From assembly GCA_947568835.1 (NCBI GenBank), contig OX387606.1, forward strand, positions 12,028,001 through 12,092,000: DNA of 64,000 bases. Direction: 5' to 3'. Shown here in pieces: positions 12,180 to 23,829 of this stretch (positions are counted from its first letter, which is position 1; each line of letters opens with the position of its first letter). Source of the stretch: Protonemura montana (lineage: Eukaryota > Arthropoda > Insecta > Plecoptera > Nemouridae). The notes under the pieces were generated by a model. That model did no database searches, had not been told where the DNA came from, and saw nothing but the letters and a program-made list of their open reading frames with translations. Both the position numbers and the translations under genes were made by a program.

Positions 12180-13755
12180 AGAAAGGTACTACCTGTGTAA
12201 ATAATATCACGTTTCTATGAGAACTGTCACCCATCAGTCATGTCAGCTGCCACATGCTAAGTTCTTATATATATTCTCAAAGCTTACCAATTTCTCTCTC
12301 ACAGCTTATCTCATATTCTACCACTGCATTACCTGGCTGCTGCGAAATACGAATTCTGCGCGCGTTACTGCATGACTAGGAAGGATAATGATAGCTTTAA
12401 ATATACCAAAATCCTCTTCCCGTTTCGTTTTATATAATAAATGCCCACCCGTACATTGTGTTGTGAATGAAATTGTGAATATATGAAAAAATATATATAT
12501 GTGTGGGGTTATTGGCCTCTCATAACGGCAACAATTTCGCGACGAGGAAAATTCATTTGGATTTTCTAAGGTGAAAAGTGTGAGACGTTTACAGGGAAAA
12601 TTGTGCCAAGAAGATTTCTCTGACAAGCCTGGCACATCCACCGAGTAAAAGAAATAGGTTTAAAATACATAAAAATTAAATTGTTCGACTTTAAAGTTTT
12701 TTTGTTTGTTTTTAATTGATGCAGGACATCATACGAAATAAATCAGAGATAGCGCCCTGTTCGAAGAATTAGTTAAATCCGTTGACTGAAAAATACTCGA
12801 TTTCTTGCCTTTGAAATTGGACGCTACGACCAGTTTTTGTCTGCAACACTTGGTCTGTTTCTCGATATTTTCCACAAAAAGGTTATTATTTTGTCCAAAA
12901 AGAAAATACAAATTTGAGGGATCTACGGAGCCTGAGCAAGATTGTCAAGAAGTTAAGGATTTTTCCCATTAGCGTTTTTATGTTTTCTCATGTATTCGTT
13001 TTACAAATATCTGGATCCACAGACCGCGTATAATGTGAAAATTATCCACTTTACACAGGAAACAAAGTTTAAATTACCAACGAATTTAAAAAAATATCTA
13101 AGGCAATTGATATGACGTAAAAGTCCTCTGAAACCAATTACTTCGTGAGAATAGCTTGTTAACTTTGAACAACCGCAAGTCCCCAAAATTTCAGTCCCCA
13201 AAATGAAATAAATAAAAAATGACTAGAAACTCACATCCTTCAGGGAATCCCTTGATATGCTGATGTAAACATTTCCAAGCTCAATTAACAATATGTGCAT
13301 TGTTTTGAATAATGAAGAAACCAAACATATTTTACGGGTAGTTTAAAAAATGTTAGAACAAAGCGCTGTTGCCAAAAGATTCCTCATAAACCCCCCTGCA
13401 GGCTTAAAGGTCAATCTTCAAAATCAGTCTATTTGCATCGCTATCATCGCCCTCTTGGCTTCTTTCCTTCATTCTTCATCATCTGCTGTAGTTCCTATCA
13501 ATTGTCGACCTATTTATCAATACACCCTCTCTTCGCATTATCCTCGTGGATACTAACACCCTTGGGGCACACGGTTCTCATAAATTAAATAAACACAATT
13601 ATTGTATTAACATAACTTATGATTAAAATATTGAGCCACTGATAAAATATCTTGTTGGCATGGAGGCAAACCGTATCAAATTAAAATTGTCTAAAATGCT
13701 TAGATATGGGTTTCTTTACTATGGTTAACTTTATAGCAGTTTCGTAAAGGTTTCC
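12180..13755. other. No gene recognised
   Basis: A/T-rich DNA with short ORFs only. No family signature, RNA gene or clear repeat was seen. Confidence 0.4.
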
Positions 13756-13756
13756 T

Positions 13757-14222
13757 CTACTGTGTTTCTCAAAGTGTGCTACGCGTAACCCCTAAAGTAC
13801 ACAAAGAGTTTAGTGGGGGTACGCGACGCACTTTTCTGGAGAGCTCCACATAACTAATAGGCACATTTCAGAAATATGTTTTTGAATTAAGCATGGGCAA
13901 CTCCATGAATTAAATTTACACGTTTTCATGCAATTTTGACACCTGAAAATAACAAAATTTTCTCAATTTTCCAATGGCTCCCATACGGCGCATACGGCCG
14001 TATGCGCCGTATGCGGCCGTTCATACGGCGCATGAACAATGAGAGATGACATAAAAAAAAAAAAAATCTGCGCTAGGTCAACTTTGTTTATTTGTTACAG
14101 CTTTTACGGTTTAAATTGGTGGCAAAGAAATTAAAAAATCTGCGATTTTTTTAACGAAGTCTTCTTGGTGTTACAAAAATTATAAAAAGGGTAGAGATGT
14201 CGAAAGTTTGGGAAACACTGCT
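13757..14222. mobile_element. hAT-like MITE with central perfect palindrome
   Basis: The left end CTGTGTTTCTCAAAGTGTG and the right end, read on the minus strand as CAGTGTTTCCCAAACTTTCG, form an imperfect terminal inverted repeat of the CAGTGTTTC type common in hAT elements. CTCTA lies just outside both ends and may be a remnant of an 8-bp target duplication. A perfect 32-bp palindrome sits inside at 13982-14013. There is no transposase ORF, so the element would be nonautonomous. The superfamily is inferred from termini only. Confidence 0.6.
13982..14013. repeat. Perfect 32-bp CpG-rich palindrome
   Basis: Every base from 13982 to 14013 pairs with its mirror position. The arm is built from CATACGGCG and CATACGGCC units, and a further inverted fragment of the same unit follows at 14021-14034. 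It lies inside the hAT-like MITE and could fold as a cruciform. Confidence 0.9.
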
Positions 14223-17200
14223 CTAAGAAAAAATAAAGAAACAAATTTTAAAATTAAATCAGCTAGAGAATTAATCATCAACTAATTTGCGATCGTGAAT
14301 TAATGCTGATGGCACACATTTCGTCAGCAATCTGATCTGGATGAGCCCTTTTAATATGCATTCTTATTCCATGGACCGAGCCGGCGTCCAAACACAAGGA
14401 AAGGGACGTCGACGACTGCAACGAGTGACAGGAAAGTTAACATCCGCCAGACTTAGCACGTCTTTGCTAAGCACTGTTCAACAGCAAGCGAGCGGCGTCC
14501 GTATCGTCGTCGGCCAAGAGCAGAACGGACCGGCGTCGTCGTTGACAAGTCCATTTGACCCGGGATGCCCGAGTGACCCAATTGGATCACATGCAGCCAG
14601 GATTTCAAGCGAGACATTTTTATAATTATTTTATTAAAACGCCAGCTCGTCAGAGCAGTAAATAAGATATAAGTAAATAAACTAATAAGCTCGTTAGTTT
14701 AAATTTATATGCAGTCCATTTATTTAGAATTGAAGCTGTGTAGACTGAATGTCTGTATGATATTCAGACCTTAACGGTAATACTAAGAATTAAAATTCTA
14801 ATAGATCTCAAATAACTCGAGTTTTTTTAATCTTTGTGCAATTAAAACATCACAAATTAGACTCTGCTAATGGTCATGCAATTTCCGACACAACTTCGAC
14901 AGCCAAGCCGCCAAATCGCGCGTCAATAAAGTGTCACAGGGCAACGCCGCAATTTTCCTCGGTCGGCGTTTGCTGCAGTTTTATCGTGCGGATGACCGTG
15001 GCCCGAGCTACGATGCACTCGTAACCTTTCGGTGCACTCGCCAACGCCGGGCTATGATGGAGGCTTCAGCCCGCGGGGGGCCGCAAAGGGAGGAGGGGCA
15101 ATGTCTTTCCGGGTGCCTTCTCGCGGGGCGTAAGCTCCAGCAAGATCAATATTAACACGTATACTATACCTATATCTGCACGGGGATCGGTGAGGGCGTT
15201 TGGTTTTGCCTTGGCAAGCTCCAGGCGAGAGTTTACGCAAATATAAGAAAATATAGCCATATAGGTGTTTGGCTTTACGGCATAGGTATACAAGAACGTC
15301 AAGACTTTCCAACTTTCTCTTTTAAGCTAATTTTTCCTTTTTTTTTATTTCGGGAAAAAGAATTGCTTCGGCATCCATTTTCCAGCGACGAAGATTTGAA
15401 GAAGTAGAGACTGGCACACGACGTCATGGCTAGGGAATGGAAAGTCTCCCCACAAAGGAGGTATTAGAGAAATGAAAAAAATAAAAGGAAAACGTTGCCA
15501 TTGGGCAGGGAAAGAGACAAAAGACGGAATTTACTTTACTTTTTTTTTAAATGTTGAACTTTGACAAATAGCAGTTCGCGATGAGATTTCGCGCGTGGAA
15601 AATGAAGTGAGAAAAGCGAGTGAAAACTCGCGCGTTCACGGGACACGAATGTAACGGCAGCACACATGCAGAGCGAGGTGCTGTTTGCCAGGGTGATAAA
15701 AACGTCACTGGATTGCCAGGACGAGACCGTTCAATTCGTCGCAAAGTTAACACCCACCCTACCGCCTCCAACACCCACCCCCAACCCACTCCGAGACGTC
15801 ATCTCACACGAAACTAACTTCCAGTTTGGCGTTTCCTTCCCTGTCCCCTCCGCACCCCATCACGCCTCCCGGGAGTCGATAGAAAATTCAACACCAGCTG
15901 TTTTAGAGGCAACGTGCGATGCTAGTGGCGACGAAAAGATAATGTGTTGGAAGCGAGGCTTATAGTTCGATCGAAATATAGGTCATCGCGACGTACATTC
16001 TTTCTCTTCGCGAACATTGTCGATAATTTTTCAATTTGCATATTAGGGAAATATCGCTAGGGATGCGATGGAATAATAATTGGGTAAGGCGTGGTCGTCG
16101 GTGGAATAACTAGCAAGGAAAATCAACAGGCACGGTGATTTTCATACAAAAAAAAAGAGGTCGGAAAAAAGCTCCAGGTGAAACTGAGGAAAATAAAGCT
16201 ACTGTTTAAGCCCGAGGGTTTATCGTGTAATAAAGGATGTATGAAACTGCCGCGGAACATTGTGTGAGCTAGACATTATTTGATTTCCACTTTCATAAAA
16301 GATGGATTTGCCGGCATTCATGAATCGTTTAATAGATCATAACAAAGAGCAATCACGACGCTTAAAAAGACATTTGTCTCTTGAAATATTGTAGTATGGA
16401 TGAACGCTGAGAATTGATGGAATTCCATCAATTCTGGCAAACGCGACCAGGTAACAAAACCCAATCAATAAACTCAAATTCTGGTCCAGAGCATTGTACA
16501 ATTTATAAACTGAAGAACGTTATTTTGACCAAAATAAACAAGCCCCTCAAAAAAAAAAAAAAAAAACGATAAAAATCACAAATTTCCGTCAAATGTTTAC
16601 GGACTTCCATGATATTTAACTCCTACTTCGGATAACGTCAATTTTAACAAAGCATCACTTCGATTTAAAGTAAAGTATTTAGGAGCAGATTTCATTTAGT
16701 TGAAAACCACCGGTGTTATTAAGCCCATAACGGCATCTGTTACACCACTACAGAGTTAATTATCCTAAGTATTTGAAACATGTAAACGTGTGCATGCGAC
16801 GCAATGTTCCCAATACCATGTTTTAATAGGTCACAGACATGGTTCACTCGTGGATTTTAACATCCCCTCCCCCCATGTCACCCTGCCCACGCCGCCCGCC
16901 AAACCCATCCCTTGGCAATTAGGCCGTAAGCAAATCATCCCCTATTCGATGTATAACATCAAAGCTTGTGCGATCACCAAGACAAACTAGCTTAAGAGCA
17001 TTTGCATACAATTATTGTGCAAAATCTGACAGCGAGCAGAAACCGAGTCGTGATAGGTATTTCTTGTATCCCGTCTACTATGAACTAAGCGTTGAAAGCG
17101 TTCTTGAATGGGATCTAATAATATTGCTGAAAGGTATATATAACAGAGTGTGCTTATGGCACGGCGAGTAAGTATTTAAACGATAACAACATGGGATACG

Positions 17201-17311
17201 TGATCGTTATAAAATAAGTTTCAATTTCGCGTAACTGTCAATCTAGTTGAGTTGAAATGAAGAAAATAATGATTTTAAGTTAGGAACATTTGTGAATTGC
17301 CCGTTTAGAGT
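14223..17311. other. No assigned gene; G+C-rich islands with CRE-like sites
   Basis: Islands of higher G+C occur at 14340-14600, 14890-15140 and 15580-15960, with ACGTCA-type CRE half sites near 15420, 15700 and 15795. ORFs across these islands (largest about 100 aa) have no recognisable domain. A perfect palindrome lies at 16410-16435. The islands could be regulatory DNA or untranslated exons. Confidence 0.35.
16410..16435. repeat. Perfect 26-bp palindrome
   Basis: The arm AGAATTGATGGAA is followed directly by its reverse complement with no spacer. No flanking element structure was recognised. Confidence 0.9.
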
Positions 17312-17651
17312 TATAGTGTATCCAAAAAACTCATATGCGTTGACTTTTACTAATGTCAATCAATCAGGTCTTTGTTCAATCCGTGATTAGCTAGTCGGGT
17401 GTCAACATGTCAACCCGTCTCAACTTGATGTCGAATGTGGTGCTAACTCGCATACCTGCCCTCACCCTTTCCTGTCAGGTGAATACCAGAAATACACATA
17501 CAATACAATGCAAAAAATTAGACAACGAAAAACCCAATCAATCAATTCTGACAGCTATCATGTTTCAGAAGTAAAGATTGACAACTACACGTGCGTAAAC
17601 ATGGACCCAGAACTATAAATGTATGCACCTGAGTTTTTGGGATACACTATA
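17312..17651. mobile_element. TA-flanked MITE, copy 2 (Tc1/mariner-like ends)
   Basis: The left end reads TATAGTGTATCCAAAAAACT and the right end, read on the minus strand, TATAGTGTATCCCAAAAACT. The terminal inverted repeats of about 28 bp are nearly perfect and flanked by TA. The interior block CAATCAATCAATTC near 17535-17550 matches copy 1 (10853-11145) in inverted orientation. No ORF suggests a transposase. This is the better-preserved copy of the two. Confidence 0.8.
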
Positions 17652-17659
17652 ACTGTGCT

Positions 17660-18125
17660 CTTTCTACTGGCTAAAATAGCGCTCAAATTTCTAAAATTCT
17701 AGTCGATCAAAGATTATGGAGTTCCTTGTTACTATTTTAATGGAAAAGTGGAAAAGTTTTTGAATAGAAAATGTTCGTCGTGCATGTATGGCATAGGTAT
17801 CGTTATATATTCAGGAGGCAAATGCTGGTAAACTTTTCATTTTGCGAATACCTATGGAATAGGTGGTATATGCCATGTTCGCATTTCGAAACCAATCCAG
17901 GGGCTCACTTTCATATGGGACAGGATAATGGGACAGGATTGTTAAAACTTTATATTCTCCCACATTTCACCGTGGGTGGGCCGAGTTTTGAACAGGTATT
18001 ATATTTATTTACATCTCTAGCTTTATATTTGATTAATTTGTGAATCTTGTTATCTAATGCTTTATACCTTTACATACTTTCCGTATTCAGACGGATGTGC
18101 AACAACCTTTTACTAAATTATCGGT
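17660..18125. other. No gene recognised
   Basis: A/T-rich spacer between the MITE and the 5S-like tandem. The 90-codon ORF here has no family signature. Confidence 0.4.
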
Positions 18126-18127
18126 AA

Positions 18128-18358
18128 CCGTTCGGGGGTCACCCATCCAATATTTGAACCAGCGCAGTGTTGCTTAACTTCGGTCATCTCACAAAGACCG
18201 GTGATCCGAAAACGCAATCTGTTCGGTGGTCACACAAATTTCTAGCCTGCGGTGAAGTGTAGCTCAACTTCAGTTATTTCACGAGAGCCGGCGTTTCCAA
18301 CACGCAAAATCTTTCGATGGTAACCCATCCTATATCTGAACCAGCAAAGTGCTGATTT
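18128..18358 (-). repeat. Tandem of three 5S-rRNA-derived SINE heads
   Basis: Three consecutive diverged copies of a 5S-like segment lie at about 18133-18214, 18222-18302 and 18316-18356. Read on the minus strand, each keeps parts of the 5S RNA order: GAACACCGG-like, a TCACCGAAGTT-like box A region, and a TAGATGGGTGACC-like box C region. The element body seen at 30.7 and 32.1 kb is absent, so only heads are present. Confidence 0.65.
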
Positions 18359-19460
18359 CGAAAACACAGAAAAGATTTGCAAGCTAAACCCACTTCAACT
18401 TCGAATAAAAGGTAAGAAATGAAACACCATTGAAGACCTTGAAGAGCAGTATTTGGAAAAATATGCCTTACATTTTTTTTTAATTTTTGCAAATTTTTTA
18501 TGAAATATGTGAAATTTTTATAAGTTTGCCAATAATAACGCGTATTCCACGTAAGTTATTGAATTAATTGACTTGAGAATTAAAACAAAAGGATGATGTT
18601 GTGAGCATGAAATAAAGTTTTTTTGGTGACAATTTTGTGAATTTTTATGAAATATGTGACATTTTTCAGAAGTCTGTGTCAAATAAAGTATGCTCCAAGC
18701 CAGTTATCGAAATAAGAGTGCGCCTCACTGGCAGTGTTAATACTTTGTGTTTCCAAGCATTAAACGCTGCTAACTTAAACTTTAAAAGAGGCATATTTCT
18801 TGATGTAATACTTAAAAATCTAGCTTCGCAAGGTATATAAAGGTGTATACTCTTTCCCGTTTTCCCCGTGGTCCTATGCTTGGCACCTTCTGACATTTAC
18901 ATGCCGCGAGTGTGCTGCGAGGATGCACGGAGTTCGCCCATAACGTTCGTCTCCCCTGGCGAAAGTTTGCGTACCTTTTTCGCCTTCTGATAAACAGAAA
19001 GCAACGCGAACTCGAAGCACAACTTTCGCAAAATAAAGAAATCTCTTTAATATTTCATATTTCAAAGGTTTACCCAATTCAAATGTTATCTTTGATGTGC
19101 AAATATAGGCAATGGAATATATAAAAAAAGATTTAGAAAATCAAATATTAGGTTTATGGTATGCTGCATAATATATAAGATTTTTTTTAACCATTTTCCA
19201 CGAGTTTTGTCCTCACCAGTATAGAAAAGTATAGCAAAATAAAAATGCACTTCACTAAAATGACACAAGCTTTGGGGGAAGAGGGATAAAATATAGTATT
19301 TAAACAGCTCTGCGCCCACACGAGGACGGTAATATGTCCCGTTAACATTACATGCGCTCAAAACCGGACATTTCCACGCGTGCATAGTACTTCAAAAATA
19401 TGATTTTTTTTAATCACCTACTTGTGCTTCAAGCTTTAGTACCCCATCACTCGGCATAAA

Positions 19461-19484
19461 TTGACATTTTCATGAAAATGTCAA
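19461..19484. repeat. Perfect 24-bp palindrome between direct repeats
   Basis: The arm TTGACATTTTCA is followed by its exact reverse complement. CTCGGCATAA flanks it on both sides (about 19450-19459 and 19496-19505), giving a direct-repeat, palindrome, direct-repeat layout. Confidence 0.85.
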
Positions 19485-19693
19485 ATAGGTACTCCCTCGG
19501 CATAAGCTAGATGGCTGATTTATTTTTCCATTGCACACAACCTAGATATTTGATTTTCCGCGTAATATCGACACAAAATACATCCGCAGAGAGAGCCGAG
19601 TTCTTTTCGAGACAATTCTCATCTCGAGGATTTTCCTAAAGCAACACAACCCGGGCAGAGTCGTCGCTTGCCAGGGGTCGGTCGGTGGGGTCG

Positions 19694-19694
<1 letters not shown>

Positions 19695-19726
<32 letters not shown>
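19695..19726. repeat. Poly-G tract, 32 bases
   Basis: This is the longest homopolymer in the window. It is followed 60 bp downstream by a 15-base poly-C run. The exact length is likely to be unreliable in assembly. Confidence 0.9.
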
Positions 19727-19729
<3 letters not shown>

Positions 19730-20439
19730 GGGGTTTGTCTCCAGCCCGTTGAACCAATACACACTTAGTTACTAGACGTCGTCCACCCCCCCCCCCCCCC
19801 TCTTCCACCCCCCGCCGATCTCCCCTACCCGACGCTTCCTTTTCACCGTCGCAGCAGTGGCGTCGAGAAGATGGATTGGCATCATTGGGTCAATCCGTCA
19901 CACTCTCGCCGCTGCCGTCGTCGTTGTCCTCGGGACAAGAGGAAGCGACAACGATCCGCATCCGCAGATCGAACACGTCGCCCTCCCCATTCTACCGTCT
20001 ACCAAGAACAACTGCACTCAATAACGGGTACCTATATACACCCTATATACCTGCCACTTGACATGACTCGGAGTTGACCGAGCGTATGACACTTTTATAG
20101 TATCGTACTGGCAATTGACGTTCCACCTTTGTGGAAGCGGACAACGGCGCTAGCGTTACTCAAACACGTAATAAAAAGGGGTAAATACCTAAATAAGTGA
20201 TATGTTATACAATATATTGTTGAATGCGCGGATGCATGGCTGTAAAATCATTTGAAATTAGTTTACTTTTCGATAATCTTCTATGCCGCGTTAGGTGTGA
20301 TAGTGATTCCTTAATTCTAGTGGCCGTTACCACAACTCTAATTTTAAACCTCAAATGCGAAAAAATGGCCGTTAGATGACTACTTTATCGACAAACATGA
20401 AGGATGCCACTGTATGGGTTTCTGTGGTCTCCAGGCTTA

Positions 20440-21190
20440 AGTTTTCAGGGTCTCTGCGGTTGAAAGACAAGCGAAAGCATCGGCGATCTCGGCGGCAGTT
20501 GCGTAATATCAACAGAAAGGCGGTGCCTTTGCTAAATCAGATGATTAAAAGTATAAGAGTTTGACCAAATATTTGACCGGAGTTGTCCGTTTAAGTAAGC
20601 TTTATAATTGAAGCCCCAAAACAGATTTTTATTATATCGAGCAAGTCAAAAATCTTGCTAACATTCTCGAACTTTGACTCAAATGCTTCGAATACTGGGG
20701 CAAAAATATCACAACTATATTGAAATTGGTAAGCTTAAGCTCGAAGCATTGGCTAAAAACTGCAGATCTAAAAAAAAATAAAATAAAATTTCTTAGCAAG
20801 GATATTTGTAACTCAATTTACACTAGCCGCTTGTATGCTCGACTGCCGGCCTACCAGGGCAAGTCCCGTCGGCTGCAGGTGAAAACATCGCCTCTCGGAG
20901 GTAGCCAAGTAATATCAACAGATAGGCAATGAAATTGCTTAAAAACCTAAAAATTTGACCAACTGCACATTATATTCACCAAATTAATGCATGTTTTATC
21001 AATAAAGCCCAAAAAATCACTCTTTTTTCATGTCAAGGCAATTGAAATTCTCGCAAAACTTTCGAAGAACGTAATTTAAGTCAATCCTTCCATGCTTCGA
21101 ATACCTACTTAAAATTGAGCCAAAATGTTGACTTTGATATCAAATTGAAGCTTGAAGCATTAGCTAAAATATTGTGGATCCAAAACTACA
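20440..21190. repeat. Tandem pair of diverged ~400-bp units
   Basis: Unit 1 (about 20440-20780) and unit 2 (about 20850-21190) share blocks in the same order: a TCTC.GG.GGNAGNNNNGTAATATCAACAGA segment, a TTTGACCAA segment, AATGCTTCGAATAC (ATGCTTCGAATACC in unit 2), and an AAGCTNGAAGCATTNGCTAAAA segment. This indicates an old tandem duplication of unknown origin. Confidence 0.55.
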
Positions 21191-21577
21191 CAAACATGAG
21201 TTCCATAGCAGAGACATTCAATTTCCCCAGCTGGGTGTTCGTCTTTCGTCTCCCATGCAGTCCAGCAGCAGGCCACGTGCCTGTAGTAAACGGCATATAG
21301 GCATGCCCACTCCCCCTCGTTGCATTCATCCGATTATAATACGAATGTAGATTTTGAAAATAATAATTGTTAGGATATTTGGGTTTTAGATGGGTTTCCT
21401 GGCCCAAAATATTCATTAAATGCATAAATGCATAGATTTTCTTTTAAAATATCATCGGACCCAGTTTTTTAAGGGGGGGGGGGGGGGGCCTACACCCACC
21501 AAACCCCCTTTTTTCTTCGACCATCTTTTACCATAATTGGTTTTTATCTTTGTCCCAGCACCTAAATATCTCACCAG

Positions 21578-21745
21578 CCGCCGCTGAACACGCATCGATA
21601 TTTTGAGTCGTAATCACGATTTTTTTAAAAGGACGGTCGCAAGCGCCATCCCGTGACACCTACCGCTACCAGGCTCGTTTGATCAGCAGAAAGTTTAACA
21701 TTAACGCTAGTCCTCTGTCTATACCTATAAACTCAGTGATTCTGT
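21578..21745. repeat. Dispersed repeat family B, copy 1
   Basis: About 165 bp match 31215-31375 in order: CGATATTTTGA, TTAAAAAGGACGG-like, CGCAA.CNCCATC, ACC.GGCTCGTTTG, CAGCAGAAA.TTTAACATTAACGCT and AC.TATAAAC. No coding content or termini were recognised. Confidence 0.6.
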
Positions 21746-21749
21746 GTAA

Positions 21750-22750
21750 CATGGAAGGCATGAAATGATACCAAAACAGCGGTAGTTTATGAAAAGCTGC
21801 TAAAAACTTCCATAAAAAAATAATTCTCGCATAACAAAATTAAACCATCCTTCCAATGTTGACCGTGATGTGCAAATAATAGCTGGCCATCCCCAAAAAA
21901 AGTAATGAACAAGTTAACAAACACGGCCATCGAGAAAAAAAAACATATCGATTTTTGAATAAATAACGAAATGTTCCGTTTGAATTTCACTCACGTAGAC
22001 CTATCGTTTATATAATCTCAATATCAAAGCGCGAAGTTTAAGCGAAGTAATTGGAAGTTGCCATTCGGTTCGACGTGCAAAAAAAACGTAATGAATGCTC
22101 GAACTCAAAACAGCTTCAAAGAGCGCCCGACGTACGGCATCTAGCGGGTACCCAGGACTCTGGACTCGGGACTCGGGACTCGGGACTCGGGATCCAGGTG
22201 CCTGCACAAACTCTTTGCGCTTCATGACCCGTGAAGATCATTGACTATGTGATCAACATGATGTGTAATTACTAGTTAGCAATTTAAACTATCGGCGTGG
22301 AAAATTTTACTCGAGCATGGCACCAAGGACACTCCTCAAATGTTTGCGAAGCTAAAACGTCGAGAAGCACTAGCCCAGATTTTCAAACGCGGGGGCGAGG
22401 TTTAGGTACAAAGTTAGGCGAGTTCAGATCATAGATTTCTTAGGCATGCGATAAGAATATTGGAGATTGTTCTATTCGTGATGTGATCTGTTTACATTTT
22501 ATGATACAACCAATATAGACAATTACAACAAATTTTACGATTCCCTGAAATCGAACTTTGTTTTAAAATACAACTGTAACACTTTGTATATACAGGAATA
22601 AAATTAAATTGCATGACATGCACTTTATTTAAGTAGTTGCTATAAATGTCTAAAAGAAGGTTTGTTTGCTTACAAATTGAGGCAATGCACCAATCGTCGG
22701 GCACAATTTTCTACCAAATCTTCCATTTCTCATGCCTTAAGAGCAAAAAT
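21750..22750. other. No gene recognised; short 8-base tandem array
   Basis: A run of GGGACTC-type units lies at about 22158-22192 (four to five tandem units). The rest is A/T-rich with no supported feature. Confidence 0.4.
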
Positions 22751-22751
22751 T

Positions 22752-22975
22752 GATTGATTATTGGGGTTTAACGACACACTGTTTTGACATCTGGCCATCT
22801 GGTCTAATGGCGTCGGTGAATGAGTGGATGATGATGAGGATGAACCTAACGTAGCCTAGAAGGGAGGAGGGGAAACCCGGTGCCGGCACGTAGCCTACTC
22901 CTGTTAAAGAGCTCCACGGGGATCACCGGCTTGACGTCCCTTCCGAAAGACGGAACTCCAGAGTTAAAAGATGAT
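22752..22975 (-). mobile_element. 5S-headed SINE family, body/3' fragment
   Basis: Read on the minus strand, this matches the body and 3' end of the elements at 30711-31108 and 32085-32515: a CCGTC.TT region, the GGAGTAGGCTACGTGCCGG block, GGGTTTCCCC, and a 3' terminus of TTAAACCCCAATAATCAATC type. The 5S-like head is missing. It is a 5'-truncated copy, as expected for a retroposon. Confidence 0.7.
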
Positions 22976-22989
22976 CAGCCAATCACAGA

Positions 22990-23530
22990 TGGTTCCCAGA
23001 TTTCTAGGTGTTGTTTCCATGGTTAAAAAAAAAAAACAAAAAACGTTACCGCCAAATGTAAGGGGGTTAAGCTAAACTAAAATTTGTAGTTACGGCTTAG
23101 TACTTTTTTTTAACAAGAGGAAAAGGTGGGGGGGGGGGGGAAAACTCGTGAAAATTTTGCGGGCATGCCCCGATGACCAAGTTTCGCCATTGAGTTACCA
23201 CGATGAGCGAGTAAAATTAATACCAAGGACAATATTCCAGGTTCTTCGATAACGCATGGGATCTAAATTTAAATGTCTAATTAATTCTGACTTGGTTTAG
23301 CCTAGATGCAAATGTATTCGTACAAACCAATCAAGCTATATCAGCAATTAGTATCAGCAAGGGCGCAGGACGATGGAATACGTGCACGATGAAGAAAGGA
23401 AACGTAGTGAAAAGGATGTGCATAATAGGTATCCACAGGATTGTGCGTGATCTAGTGTCTTAACTAGACTCCCACTAACCATGAGATTTCGCAGGCAGTG
23501 TTGAGGAATTTTCACTGCTATACTTCGTTC
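22990..23530. other. No gene recognised; poly-G tract
   Basis: A G run of 13 bases lies at 23128-23140, and two poly-A runs lie near 23027-23043. No exon was recognised. Confidence 0.4.
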
Positions 23531-23536
23531 AACGGG

Positions 23537-23822
23537 AGAACATACATTTCTGGCAGAGCAGCCACTGGCGTTTTTGGGTTGACAAGCGGGTCAACTGTAT
23601 TTTTTTTAAACACCTCAGCCATATTTCTTTTGCTCTGAAGCTGTTGTCGGGCCAAAATGTATTTTAAGAAGATTGTTGCTTGCAATTGCAATTATAACAA
23701 TCTTGGGAATTATTTTGCAGAAATAATAAGATGTTTGAAATTCCGCGATTGAAATTACCACTGAAATTGCATTTATGAATTGATAGTCTTTCTGCTGATA
23801 TCTTTTCACACGGGCCTAGACT
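23537..23822. repeat. Dispersed repeat family A, copy 2
   Basis: Collinear with 11872-12175 over about 290 bp, including the shared AATCTTGGGAATTATTTTG core and the TTTTCACACGGGCCTAG-like end. The class is unknown. Confidence 0.55.
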
Positions 23823-23829
23823 GTTTTGT

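Larger units (their letters stand above)
18360..20370. other. No gene recognised; poly-G/poly-C tracts and a palindrome
   Basis: A 32-base G run at 19695-19726 is followed by a 15-base C run at 19786-19800. A perfect 24-bp palindrome lies at 19461-19484, between two copies of CTCGGCATAA. ORFs spanning the poly-G tract translate to glycine or proline runs and are not credible. No exon was recognised. Confidence 0.45.

Noticed and set aside
14341..14625. 94-codon ORF starting MSPFNMHSYSMDRAG
   Set aside because: No recognisable domain and no clear splice sites; plausible untranslated or regulatory DNA.
15666..15965. 99-codon proline-rich ORF
   Set aside because: Overlapping open frames in several phases, no conserved signature.
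19542..19808. Minus-strand ORF with proline and glycine runs
   Set aside because: It is open only because of the poly-G and poly-C homopolymers, whose lengths are uncertain.
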